Positions 5,797-13,412 are shown, counted from the stretch's first letter. The stretch: DNA of 19,474 nt from an uncultured Christensenella sp. (GCA_910585785.1 CAJUEV010000020.1:1-19474), one strand, 5' to 3'. The notes: a model not told the origin generated them from the sequence alone. Numbers and translations: made by a program.

Positions 5797-7218
5797 ATGC
5801 GAACGGAAGATATAGTAAGCAGGCTGAGCGAGATTGAAAAAGAGCTTAAAAAACGCAGGGCGGACAACAAATTGCTTGCGTACAACAGCGGAAGCAAAAA
5901 GCATAAAAAGCAAATTGTTTTTCACCGCTGCAAAAAGCGAAACCGCTGGGTTTTCGGCGGCAACCGCTCGGGGAAAACCGAGTGCGGCGCCGTGGAGTGC
6001 CTTTGGATGTTAAGGGGCGTTCACCCGTACCGAAAGAACAGGAAGGACGTTTTCGGTTGGTCGGTTTCGCTTTCGCAGCAGGTTCAGCGCGACGTCGCGC
6101 AGTCGAAAATACTTTATTATCTGCCTAAAAGCTGGATTGCGGATATAGTTATGCTTTCGGGACGCAAGGACAGTCCCGCAAGCGGAGTTATAGACCAGAT
6201 TAAAATAAAAAACGTTTTCGGCGGAATTTCTACTTTGGGTTTTAAATCCTGCGACCAGGGGAGAGAAAAATTTCAAGGCTCGTCTTTGGATTTTGTGTGG
6301 TTTGACGAGGAGCCGCCGAGGGATATTTACGAGGAGTGCGTTATGCGCGTTATGGACAGGCGGGGGGATATTTTCGGCACGATGACTCCGCTTAAAGGCA
6401 GGACGTTTATTTTCAACGAAATTTACCTGAACGCAAACAAAAATCCCGAAGTATGGCACGAGTTTATGACGTGGGAGGACAACCCGTTTTTGCCCAAAAA
6501 GGAGATAAAGCAGCTTGAATGCGCTTTGTCCGCTTCGGCTTTGGACGCGAGAAAGTACGGAAAATTTTCGGAAGGGGCGGGACTTGTTTATCCCGAGTTT
6601 GACGAAAGCGTGCACGTCATAAAGCCGTTTTGCGTGCCAAAAGAGTGGCAGGACATAATTTCGATAGACCCCGGTCTTAACAACCCGCTTTCGGCGCACT
6701 GGTACTGCGTGGACTGGGACGGAAACGTGTACGCCGTGGCTGAGCACTTTGCAAGCGGCAAAGACGTTGACTATCACGCGCAAGCAATAAAGGAAATAAG
6801 TGAAAAATTGGGCTGGCGGACGGACGAAAGGGGCAGGGTGCGCGCGCTTATTGACAGCGCGGCAAATCAGCGCACGCTTGCTTCGCAAAAAAGCGTTGCC
6901 GAACTGTTTTGCGAGCGTGGGATACTTGTAAACACAAAGGTGGACAAGGACGTTTTTGCGGGAATTTCGCGCGTGAAAAGTTTTTTGAAGCAGGGCGGCG
7001 GCGAAGGAAATTTATATATTTTTTCAAACTGCGTAAATATGATTGCGGAGTTTAAAAGTTATTACTGGGCGGCCGGCGATTCGCCCGTAAAACGCGACGA
7101 CCATTGTATGGACGAACTAAGGTATTATATTATGACTCGCCCGCGCCCGCCCGAAAGGCAAATCGCTTCGCCCATACTTTCGGACAAACTGCGCAGAATC
7201 AGACGAAGAAGGAGGTGA
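5797..7218 (+). CDS. Phage terminase large subunit
   Basis: This is the packaging motor and nuclease of a tailed-phage head, 473 residues from ATG 5797. The N-terminal ATPase has a Walker A motif GGNRSGKT (residues 54-61), Walker B with catalytic acid FVWFDEEPP (about 156-164) and coupling motif GTMTP (184-188). The C-terminal RNase H-like nuclease keeps its expected acidic residues: Asp281 in SIDPG, Asp343 in LIDSAA, and the DD/DE cluster at 434-440 (RDDHCMDEL). The domain is therefore complete, not decayed. AAAGG (5788-5792) supports ATG 5797. An upstream in-frame TTG at 5770 lacks a ribosome binding site. It is the first gene of the cassette, and no conventional small terminase precedes it. 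The stop codon lies inside the strong ribosome binding site of the next gene. Confidence 0.93.
   Translation: MRTEDIVSRLSEIEKELKKRRADNKLLAYNSGSKKHKKQIVFHRCKKRNRWVFGGNRSGKTECGAVECLWMLRGVHPYRKNRKDVFGWSVSLSQQVQRDVAQSKILYYLPKSWIADIVMLSGRKDSPASGVIDQIKIKNVFGGISTLGFKSCDQGREKFQGSSLDFVWFDEEPPRDIYEECVMRVMDRRGDIFGTMTPLKGRTFIFNEIYLNANKNPEVWHEFMTWEDNPFLPKKEIKQLECALSASALDARKYGKFSEGAGLVYPEFDESVHVIKPFCVPKEWQDIISIDPGLNNPLSAHWYCVDWDGNVYAVAEHFASGKDVDYHAQAIKEISEKLGWRTDERGRVRALIDSAANQRTLASQKSVAELFCERGILVNTKVDKDVFAGISRVKSFLKQGGGEGNLYIFSNCVNMIAEFKSYYWAAGDSPVKRDDHCMDELRYYIMTRPRPPERQIASPILSDKLRRIRRRRR
7209..7218 (+). promoter_or_regulatory. Full-length Shine-Dalgarno deciding an ATT start
   Basis: AAGGAGGTGA pairs with ten consecutive bases of the usual bacterial 16S 3' tail. 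It overlaps the stop codon of the terminase gene (TGA 7216-7218). The only plausible initiation codon at a usable distance is ATT at 7225, in the open frame that runs to 7497. Confidence 0.75.
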
Positions 7219-7224
7219 AAGGGT

Positions 7225-7497
7225 ATTCGGGACGGAGATAACGTAAAAACCGCGCTTTTAAAGTGCGCGACGGGGCTTTCCGCAAGCGAAACGGTGGAAG
7301 AATTTGCGGTGTTGGACGGGGAGCTGACTTTGGTTAAAAAGAAGGTGACAAAAAGGGAAATACCACCCGACATAAAGGCGGTTAAACTGATTTTGGAAGG
7401 CGGCGGGGACGAAGAACTTTCGGACGAGGAGCTGGAAGCGGAAAAGGAAAAACTTTTGAAAATGTTGAAGGAGAACGGAATTGAGCGAAAATATTGA
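7225..7497 (+). CDS. Small terminase-associated phage protein, probable ATT start
   Basis: This is a 90-residue protein if it starts at ATT 7225. The AAGGAGGTGA at 7209-7218 is a complete anti-16S match, with GGAGG ending nine bases before the ATT. No ATG, GTG or TTG exists in frame near it. The first possible conventional start (GTG 7294) has no ribosome binding site and would cut off conserved residues. The recovered N-terminal part (VKTALLKCATGL) and the central VTKREIPPDIKAVKLIL match a pattern common in phage small proteins next to, or fused to, small terminases (ALLKxAxG...KKxxxPPDxxAxxxxL). The C-terminus is an acidic/basic coiled coil. It overlaps the portal gene by 17 bases. It may take the place of the missing small terminase, but a free DNA-binding domain is not visible. 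Confidence 0.7.
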   Translation: MRDGDNVKTALLKCATGLSASETVEEFAVLDGELTLVKKKVTKREIPPDIKAVKLILEGGGDEELSDEELEAEKEKLLKMLKENGIERKY

Positions 7498-9328
7498 AAA
7501 AAATTTCGGTAAAAGCACGGAAGAATTGCTTGCGGAGGAAGTTGAAAACGAATTTAATTTGCGCCGTCAGGAGCGCAAAGCGCTTGAAAGGGGCTGGCAG
7601 CTTAATATGAATTTTGTCTGCGGCAACCAGTATTGCGATTTGGACGCGGCGGGAGAAATAAAGGAGGAGGAAAAAGATTTTTATTGGCAGACAAGACGGG
7701 TTTTCAATCATATTGCGCCCATCGTTGATACAAGGCTTTCAAAACTTTCGCGCATACGCCCCGCGCTTGTCGTAAGGGCGGCTTCCGAGGACGAAAGCGA
7801 CAGGCACTCGGCGGCGCTTGCTTCGGGCATTCTTGCGGCGGCGCAGGAGGACGCGGATTTGGACGGGGTAATTTCTTCCGCTACAATCTGGTCTGAAATT
7901 TGCGGCACGGCTTTTTATAAGACGGTTTGGAACGCCGACGGCGGGAAGACGGTTGCGCTTACGGGCGGCGGCGGAAAAGTTTGCGAAGGCAGCGTGGAGG
8001 TTGTTGCGGTTTCGCCGTTTGAAATTTATCCCTATTCGCTTGCGGAAGAAGAAGTTGCGGCGCAGCCCGCCATAATACACGCAAAGGCTTTGCCCGTGCA
8101 GGATATTTTTTCGGCTTACGGCGTCAGGCTTGAAGGCAGGGACGTGGAAGAATTTGCTTTTGCGCCGTATGCAAGGACGGCGGGCGCTTCGGCGGGCGGC
8201 GCGAAAAAGCACGGCTATGAGTTGGTAATCGAAAGATATATGCGCCCCAACGCGGGGTTCCCCAACGGAAGGCTTACCGTCGTTGCGGGCGGAAAACTGT
8301 TGTATGACGGCGAACTGCCCTACAAAAACGGCGACGGCGGGGCAAGGGAATATCCCTTTGTAAAGCAGGTTTCAATACCCTTGGCTGGCAGTTTTTTCGG
8401 CGCGAGCGTGGTAGACCGGCTTATACCCGTTCAGCGCGCTTTCAACGCTTTGAAAAACCGCAAGCACGAGTTTTTAAACCGCATAGCGACGGGCACCGTG
8501 GCGGTTGAAGACGGCTCTGTGGACGTGGACGAACTGTGCGAGGACGGGCTGGTGCCGGGGAAGGTTATTGTGTACCGTCAGGGCAGCACCCCGCCCGAAT
8601 TTTTGAACGCTGGCAGCGTGCCGGACGAATTTTGGAAGGAGGAGGAAGCGCTGCTTGCCGAGTTTACAAAAATTGCGGGGACGGGGGATTTATCGGAAAA
8701 CGCGGACAGTTTTGCGGGCATAACTTCGGCGACGGGGCTGCAACTTATAATCGACCAGGACGATATGCGCCTTAACGTGACTTACGGCGGAATAAAGCGG
8801 GCGGTAAAGACGATTGGACGGCACATATTACGCCTTTACAGGCAATTTGCAACCGATTTGCGGCTTTTGAAGTACGCGGGCAAAAACAACGTTTTAAACC
8901 TGTTTTACTTTAAAGGCAGCGACATATCTTCGGACGACGTGGTTTTGGAAGCGGACAGCGAACTTAATATGTCGCCCGCGCAAAAACGCACCGTAATTTA
9001 CGAAATTTTGGACAAGGGGTTGTTTTCGGACGCGGACGGAAAAATAAGCGTCTCCGCAAAAAACAAACTTTTGGAGTTGCTTGGTTACAGTTCGCTTGCG
9101 GGCGAAAGGGATTTGGGCGAACTCAACCGTTCGCGTGCGGGCGAGGAAAATTTGAAAATGCGCACGGGCGTTTGCGAAGTTAAAAATTATGACGACCACA
9201 AGACGCACGTTGCCGAGCACACCGCTTTTTTGCTGACGGAAGAACTTTCTTCGGAAGCGGAAGCGCGCATATGCGAACATATGCAGATTCATAAAGAAAA
9301 ATTAAAGGAGAATGAAAATGACGGATAA
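7481..9328 (+). CDS. Phage portal protein, P22-like
   Basis: This 615-residue protein matches the portal family of short-tailed P22-type phages. It has an early helical region (residues about 20-90) with RRVFNHIAPIVDTRLSKLSRIRP, and a wing/stem region. Near residues 285-335 it has AGSFFGASVVDRLIPVQRAFNALKNRK, and near 395-435 TKIAGTGDLSENADSFAGITSATGLQ, both typical of this portal class. Twelve copies would form the DNA channel at one capsid vertex, bound by terminase during packaging and by connector proteins afterwards. The start is TTG at 7481 with AAGGAG (7468-7473) seven bases upstream, overlapping the previous gene by 17 bases. The frame is intact and length is close to the family's usual 600-725 residues. 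Confidence 0.85.
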   Translation: MSENIEKNFGKSTEELLAEEVENEFNLRRQERKALERGWQLNMNFVCGNQYCDLDAAGEIKEEEKDFYWQTRRVFNHIAPIVDTRLSKLSRIRPALVVRAASEDESDRHSAALASGILAAAQEDADLDGVISSATIWSEICGTAFYKTVWNADGGKTVALTGGGGKVCEGSVEVVAVSPFEIYPYSLAEEEVAAQPAIIHAKALPVQDIFSAYGVRLEGRDVEEFAFAPYARTAGASAGGAKKHGYELVIERYMRPNAGFPNGRLTVVAGGKLLYDGELPYKNGDGGAREYPFVKQVSIPLAGSFFGASVVDRLIPVQRAFNALKNRKHEFLNRIATGTVAVEDGSVDVDELCEDGLVPGKVIVYRQGSTPPEFLNAGSVPDEFWKEEEALLAEFTKIAGTGDLSENADSFAGITSATGLQLIIDQDDMRLNVTYGGIKRAVKTIGRHILRLYRQFATDLRLLKYAGKNNVLNLFYFKGSDISSDDVVLEADSELNMSPAQKRTVIYEILDKGLFSDADGKISVSAKNKLLELLGYSSLAGERDLGELNRSRAGEENLKMRTGVCEVKNYDDHKTHVAEHTAFLLTEELSSEAEARICEHMQIHKEKLKENENDG

Positions 9329-9779
9329 CGTAAACGCAGAAGTTAAATTTGAGGTTACGGCGGAACACGCGCAGGCGGAGGAAGAAATTGTTGCCGCGGC
9401 GGAACTTGGCAAGTTTAAAAGCGTTGACGCCCTGATAAGCGCTTATAAAAGTCTTGAAGCCGAATTCACCCGACGAAGCCAACGGCTGAAAGAACTTGAA
9501 GAAAAGAACAAGGCTGAAAACCCTGTGCCGGTTGCGATTAGCGGCGGCGACGGGCAAGCGCCCTCTTTAAGCGCGGATAGCGAAAGGGAAACTTTGTTGC
9601 GCACGGCGCTAGCCGACGAGAAAGTGCGCGCGGCGGTTATTGAAGACTATCTTAAAACCGTCGCATCAAACAAGAGTATTCCCCTTATAGTAGGGGGTGT
9701 AAGTACCCCCGCACCCAAAAGCGCGCCCAAAACCGTGAGGGAAGCGGGCGCGCTTGCGGAAATGTTTTTAAAAAAATAA
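9318..9779 (+). CDS. Phage scaffold-like capsid assembly protein
   Basis: This 153-residue acidic, largely helical protein lies between portal and capsid genes, the usual place of a scaffold. Residues about 30-60 (KFKSVDALISAYKSLEAEFTRR followed by a coiled-coil Glu/Lys run) match a signature frequent in scaffold-position proteins of clostridial phages. A Pro/Ser-rich low-complexity middle and a short helical C-terminus (AGALAEMFLKK) follow. Scaffolds direct capsid assembly and leave or are cleaved. No protease motif or separate protease gene is seen in the cassette. AAAGGAG (9304-9310) is seven bases before ATG 9318 and only one base from ATG 9312, so 9318 is the better start. The start overlaps the portal's end by 11 bases. 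Confidence 0.75.
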   Translation: MTDNVNAEVKFEVTAEHAQAEEEIVAAAELGKFKSVDALISAYKSLEAEFTRRSQRLKELEEKNKAENPVPVAISGGDGQAPSLSADSERETLLRTALADEKVRAAVIEDYLKTVASNKSIPLIVGGVSTPAPKSAPKTVREAGALAEMFLKK

Positions 9780-9816
9780 TAAGGCGGAAACATACTTTTC
9801 CGCAAAAGGAGAAAAA

Positions 9817-10971
9817 TTGATTACTATCGAAAACGCGGACAAAGCGTTGAAAGACTATTATCTGGACGCCGTTTCGGCGCAGCTTAACGACGGCATTTCG
9901 CCCTTCTTTTCCGCAATTGAAAAAAGCGCCGCCAACGTTTACGGAAAGGACGTTAAAATGGCGGTTGTGCGCGGCACAAGCGGAAACATTCTTGCGGGGG
10001 CGGAGGACGGAAATTTGCCCGACCCGTATAAAAACAGATATCTTTCCATTACCGCTCCGCTTAAAAATCTTTACGGTACGATAGAGATAAGCGACAAGGC
10101 TTTAAGGGCGTCGCGCGAGGCTTCGGGCGCGTTTGTAAACCTTGTAAATTCCGAAATGGAAGGGCTTATTTCAAGCGCAAAACAAAATTTTCAGCGTATG
10201 CTATTCGGCGACGGCTCGGCAAAACTTTGCAAAGTTTTGGATATGGTTTCGCCTTCCGAGTACGAGGTGGACAACGTAAAGGAGTACTTTGTTGGTATGC
10301 AGGTGGACGTTGTTCCCAAAAACGCGGGCGCGTCCGGCGACAGTTACGGACTTTATATAAAATCGGTAAACAAAGCCGCTTCAACCGTGACTTTTACAAC
10401 CGCTGTAACCGATTCGCTTGGCGGCGGTACTATGTATCCGCACGGCTCTAAGGACAACGAATTGTGCGGGCTGGGCGCATTGTTTGACGCGGAAAGTTTG
10501 TACGGCTATAAAAAAACGGACGAGCCCTATTTCGCGCCCTATAAACTTGACGCGCAGGGCGCGCTTACGGAAGAAAAACTTACGGACGTGCTTGATTACG
10601 TGGAAGAAAACTTTAACGGCAGAATAAATATGATAATCTGCTCGTACGCGGTAAGAAAGAAGATTGCCGCGCTTATTGCGGACTGCCGCAGGGTGATAAA
10701 CAGTACGGACGCGCGAACGGGTCTGGGCGTGGTTACGGTAAACGACGTGCCCGTTTACGCCGACAAGTATTGTCCCGAGGACAGAATTCTGTTTTTGAAT
10801 ACGGACGACTTTGCGCTGTGCCAGCTTTGCGATTGGGAGTGGCTTGAAGACGAAAGCGGAAAAATTTTAAAGCAGGTGCCCGGCAAGGCGGCGTATTCGG
10901 CAACGCTTGTGAAGTATGCCGAGCTTATCTGTAAAAAACCTTGCGGACAGGCGATGCTGTACAATGTTTAA
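9817..10971 (+). CDS. Phage major capsid protein (HK97-fold type)
   Basis: This 384-residue protein is in the capsid position after portal and scaffold. Features typical of HK97-fold capsid proteins of Firmicutes phages are the N-terminal helical arm (residues about 5-30) and the region VVRGTSGNILAGAEDGNLPDP leading to TAPLKNLYGTIEISDKALRAS. An inserted beta-rich region at about 145-195 (VGMQVDVVPKN...YIKSVNKAASTVTFTTAV) follows. The C-terminal A domain has INMIICSYAVRKKIAAL and VNDVPVYADKYCPEDRILFLNTDDFAL. The start is TTG 9817 with AAGGAG (9806-9811) five bases upstream. There is no N-terminal protease or delta domain, so assembly would rely on the separate scaffold. The gene is followed by a 134-base spacer with strong hairpins, the only sizeable gap inside the cassette. 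Confidence 0.88.
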   Translation: MITIENADKALKDYYLDAVSAQLNDGISPFFSAIEKSAANVYGKDVKMAVVRGTSGNILAGAEDGNLPDPYKNRYLSITAPLKNLYGTIEISDKALRASREASGAFVNLVNSEMEGLISSAKQNFQRMLFGDGSAKLCKVLDMVSPSEYEVDNVKEYFVGMQVDVVPKNAGASGDSYGLYIKSVNKAASTVTFTTAVTDSLGGGTMYPHGSKDNELCGLGALFDAESLYGYKKTDEPYFAPYKLDAQGALTEEKLTDVLDYVEENFNGRINMIICSYAVRKKIAALIADCRRVINSTDARTGLGVVTVNDVPVYADKYCPEDRILFLNTDDFALCQLCDWEWLEDESGKILKQVPGKAAYSATLVKYAELICKKPCGQAMLYNV

Positions 10972-10992
10972 AAATTTATTTTCAGCATAAGC

Positions 10993-11050
10993 GGGGCGTG
11001 TCGCCCCCGGGCGCGCCGCAAACCGTCAACGGTATTTTGCGGCGCGTTTT
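10993..11050 (+). terminator. Hairpins between capsid and connector genes (partial terminator or processing site)
   Basis: A 6-base-pair stem GGGGCG/CGCCCC (10993-10998 with 11002-11007) is followed by a long hairpin. In the long hairpin CGCGCCGCAAA (11012-11022) pairs with 11036-11046, and an inner ACCG/CGGT stem lies over a TCAA loop. TTTT (11047-11050), GCC and TTTT follow. The placement after the capsid gene suggests partial termination or mRNA protection that raises capsid output over the downstream genes. The U-tract is short, so full termination is unlikely. Confidence 0.55.
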
Positions 11051-11105
11051 GCCTTTTCAGGCGAATTTTGCGGGCGCGCTTTTCGCTTTTGATTTTGGGA
11101 GGGTT

Positions 11106-11666
11106 ATGACGTTAAAAAATATTATTATACGCGTTTTAAAGACGCTGGACAGGGGAGATATTGCCGCAATGCTGGAAGCGGGCGCGGAAGTCGGGGGCGA
11201 GGCGGCGGAAAAGATTGAACTGCTTACTTACTGCGTTAACGCGGTTGAAGACGAGCTTGCAAGGTATTATTTTCCGCTTAAACACGAGCAGACTTTGCTA
11301 TCGGACGACGGCAAATACGGTTTTGAAAAATTCACCTTCAAACCCGTAAAAATTTTGTCGGTGACGGCGGGCGGCAAAAACGTAAAATACACAACCTTTC
11401 CGCAATACATTTTTTGCGGGGAGAGCAGCATAACGGTTTGCTACGAATACACTCCGCCAAAACGCGGCTTGGACGAGTTGAGCGCGTTTGACGGTACGGC
11501 GGTTGGCGAGTCGCTTATCGCCGCGGGCGCCGCCGCGGAATACTGCCTTATTTGCGGCAGCGTAAAACTTTCGGAAACGTGGGAGGGAAGGTATCGGCGC
11601 GAAATTGACAGCGCGCGCGAAAAATACCGCGTTCCCGCGGTTATTCCGCCCAGGAGGTGGGTATGA
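11106..11666 (+). CDS. Phage head-tail connector / head-completion protein
   Basis: This 186-residue protein is in the position where P22-type and HK97-type phages carry the connector that binds beneath the portal. The N-terminal half is helical (IELLTYCVNAVEDELARYYFPL). The middle is a short beta module (FEKFTFKPVKILSVTAGGKNVKY). The C-terminal half has a helix AAGAAAEYCLICG, then SETWEGRYRREIDSAR and a basic end PPRRWV. This arrangement recurs in clostridial phage loci right after capsid genes. ATG 11106 is chosen because GGGAGGG (11097-11103) is just upstream. The frame opens earlier, inside the capsid gene (10941), but that would overlap the capsid coding end and hairpins without a ribosome binding site. 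It overlaps the next gene by ATGA. Confidence 0.68.
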   Translation: MTLKNIIIRVLKTLDRGDIAAMLEAGAEVGGEAAEKIELLTYCVNAVEDELARYYFPLKHEQTLLSDDGKYGFEKFTFKPVKILSVTAGGKNVKYTTFPQYIFCGESSITVCYEYTPPKRGLDELSAFDGTAVGESLIAAGAAAEYCLICGSVKLSETWEGRYRREIDSAREKYRVPAVIPPRRWV

Positions 11667-12895
11667 AAAAAAATTTATATCCTAAGACGAAGTACGTTTA
11701 TTGCGATTTGATTGCCGCGGGCGGCAAAATGGCGCAGGGCTGCGAAGTAGTGGACGGAAAGATTAAGCCTGCGCTGTCGGCGCAAAACGTAACGGCAAAC
11801 GCTTTTTCAAGAGTTGCGGCGGCGGGGTTTTCCGCTGCGGCGGGCGGATTTTTGCTGTGCGCGGATAAAAAAGTTTTCCGCTCGCAGGACGGTTTGCAAT
11901 TTGAAGAACTTTGCGATTTTTCCGCGGCGCAGCCCTTTTGCTTTGAGCAGCGCGAAGGTGAAGATGTAAAACTTTATGTTGCGGGCGGGGGAAACTGCGC
12001 GTATTTCGGTGGCGGCGCGGGCGGCTTAATACCGTTTGAGCCCAACATATATGCGGGGCAAATGAAAAACGGCAGGCTTTTCGGGGCTGATTGCGACGAG
12101 AATTTTACGTTGCGATGGTCGGGCGCGGGCGGCGCTTTCGATTGGGAGGAAGGCATTGACGGCGCGGGCTGGGTAAGGCTTGACGGCGCGGGAGGGCGCA
12201 TTTTAAATTTGTTGCAGGCGGGCGAAAAACTTATAATCGTCAGGGAAAACTGTCTTGACGAGTTGGATATTTCGGGTTCGCCTGAAAAATTCAGGCTTGA
12301 AAGCAAAAATTTGCGCGTTTGCGGAGTTGCCGAAAACAGCGCCGCTGCGATGGGCGGCAAAATTTATTTTATGGCGGAAGGCGGGCTTAAAGTTTATAAC
12401 GGTTCGCAAATTTCAGCAGTGCCCGACAGCGTTATAAATTTGCTTTTGCCCCCATATTATGCCGTAACTATGGGCAAAAAGTACTGCGTTTGCGGGTATT
12501 TAAAAGCCTTTGAAAGGCGTATTGTCGCCGTTTACGATACAGATAAAAATTGCGCGTTTACAGTTGATTTTCCCGCGGATTTGCTTGTGGCGGGCGGCGC
12601 CGTTTACGCGTATGCGCAGGGTTGGGCTTGCGTTTTGGCGTCTGGCGGCGGATTTGCTTACACCGCGGTTGCGGACTTCGGCACGCAAAACAAAAAGTAC
12701 CTGCACTCGGTGGAAACAGAGTGCGGGCGCGGCGTGGAAATAACCGTTTGCAGCGGGGATTTGCGGCGTATGTTTTACAGCGCAAAAGGGCGTATACGGA
12801 CGGATATGCGGGGGGATAAGTTTGAAATAAGCGTAAAAGCCGAAGGCGAAATAACGCGTTTGAAGGCGGTTGCGGAGGTTTTTGATGACGTTTGA
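11663..12895 (+). CDS. Phage structural protein, predicted beta-propeller hub (P22 gp10-like position)
   Basis: This 410-residue protein is made of repeated beta-strand blades: FLLCADKKVFRSQDG, RILNLLQAGEKLIIVRENCL, AMGGKIYFMAEGGLKVYNG, KYCVCGYLKAFERRIVAVYDTD, LVAGGAVYAYAQGWACVLA. Such blades, with a segment reading GRLFGADCDENFTLRWSG, are characteristic of propeller-like tail hub or DNA-stabilisation proteins of short-tailed phages such as P22 gp10. The terminase-portal-scaffold-capsid-connector order supports that. If so, it would cap the connector and hold packaged DNA. Direct homology cannot be shown by eye. The C-terminus (residues about 350-405) is a separate beta domain. ATG 11663 has GGAGG (11653-11657) five bases upstream. 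It overlaps the previous gene by four bases and the next by eleven. No tailspike or needle gene follows. Confidence 0.6.
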   Translation: MKKNLYPKTKYVYCDLIAAGGKMAQGCEVVDGKIKPALSAQNVTANAFSRVAAAGFSAAAGGFLLCADKKVFRSQDGLQFEELCDFSAAQPFCFEQREGEDVKLYVAGGGNCAYFGGGAGGLIPFEPNIYAGQMKNGRLFGADCDENFTLRWSGAGGAFDWEEGIDGAGWVRLDGAGGRILNLLQAGEKLIIVRENCLDELDISGSPEKFRLESKNLRVCGVAENSAAAMGGKIYFMAEGGLKVYNGSQISAVPDSVINLLLPPYYAVTMGKKYCVCGYLKAFERRIVAVYDTDKNCAFTVDFPADLLVAGGAVYAYAQGWACVLASGGGFAYTAVADFGTQNKKYLHSVETECGRGVEITVCSGDLRRMFYSAKGRIRTDMRGDKFEISVKAEGEITRLKAVAEVFDDV

Positions 12896-13412
12896 CATAA
12901 TTGATTTGACGGAAGAACAAATAAAAAATCTTACTTCGGCGCAAATGCAGCTATTGCGGACGGCGCAAGTCAAAAAAAACGAACTGCGCGTAAAGACGGA
13001 CGAGGAGTGCGCCGCTTTTTTCAAAACGGTGTGCGCCAACGGTATGAAGCACTCGTCCCTTTTTCCGCATAAAGTTGTTAGCGCGGAAAAGCGTTTCAAT
13101 TACGAAACGGAAATTATTGCAGAGCAGCTTTTATACTCGCTTAATCTCGGCGCGGACGGCGCAACCGCGTTAAGCAACGAAAAGGACGTGGCAATCGCTT
13201 ACGTTGCCGAAGGCGCAGACGGCGGCGCGGGATATGCCGTTGACTATACTTTGCCCTATACCGAAAGATACAACGCCGTAAGAAATTATTATATGAATAT
13301 TTCCGACCCTGCCGAACGCTTTGCGCTTTACGCCGCGGACGAAAGGGCGAAAAAGTATTTGGGAAGTTATTACTCCGTTTTGCAAGCCGCGCTTATTGCT
13401 TGCGCAGAATAA
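12885..13412 (+). CDS. Unknown protein at the end of the phage cassette
   Basis: This 175-residue protein is not assigned to a family. The N-terminal 60 residues are helical and probably coiled coil (DLTEEQIKNLTSAQMQLLRTAQVKKNEL). A middle stretch (NYETEIIAEQLLYSLNLG) and a C-terminal helical part rich in Tyr/Ala (YTERYNAVRNYYMNISDPAERFALYAADERAKKYLGSYY) follow. There is no signal peptide or membrane segment, so it is not an obvious holin or endolysin. ATG 12885 has GGAGG (12874-12878) six bases upstream. It overlaps the hub gene by 11 bases, so it is translationally coupled and very likely part of the particle or its assembly. It is the last gene before a strong hairpin. Confidence 0.7.
   Translation: MTFDIIDLTEEQIKNLTSAQMQLLRTAQVKKNELRVKTDEECAAFFKTVCANGMKHSSLFPHKVVSAEKRFNYETEIIAEQLLYSLNLGADGATALSNEKDVAIAYVAEGADGGAGYAVDYTLPYTERYNAVRNYYMNISDPAERFALYAADERAKKYLGSYYSVLQAALIACAE

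Noticed and set aside
6010..6888. A 292-codon minus-strand open frame
   Set aside because: It is antisense to the terminase gene, which has clear motifs throughout. The antisense product is Arg/His/Val-rich without recognisable domains, a usual by-product of GC-biased codons on the other strand.
7739..8212. A 157-codon minus-strand open frame inside the portal gene
   Set aside because: It is an antisense shadow of a well-supported portal frame, with very basic composition and no ribosome binding site or family motif.
10941..11105. Upstream extension of the connector frame into the capsid gene
   Set aside because: It would translate the hairpin spacer and overlap the capsid end. The good GGGAGGG site and family-like N-terminus both point to ATG 11106.
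12500..13099. A 199-codon minus-strand open frame across the hub/unknown gene junction
   Set aside because: It is antisense to two coupled genes with strong ribosome binding sites, and the translated sequence shows no coherent domain.
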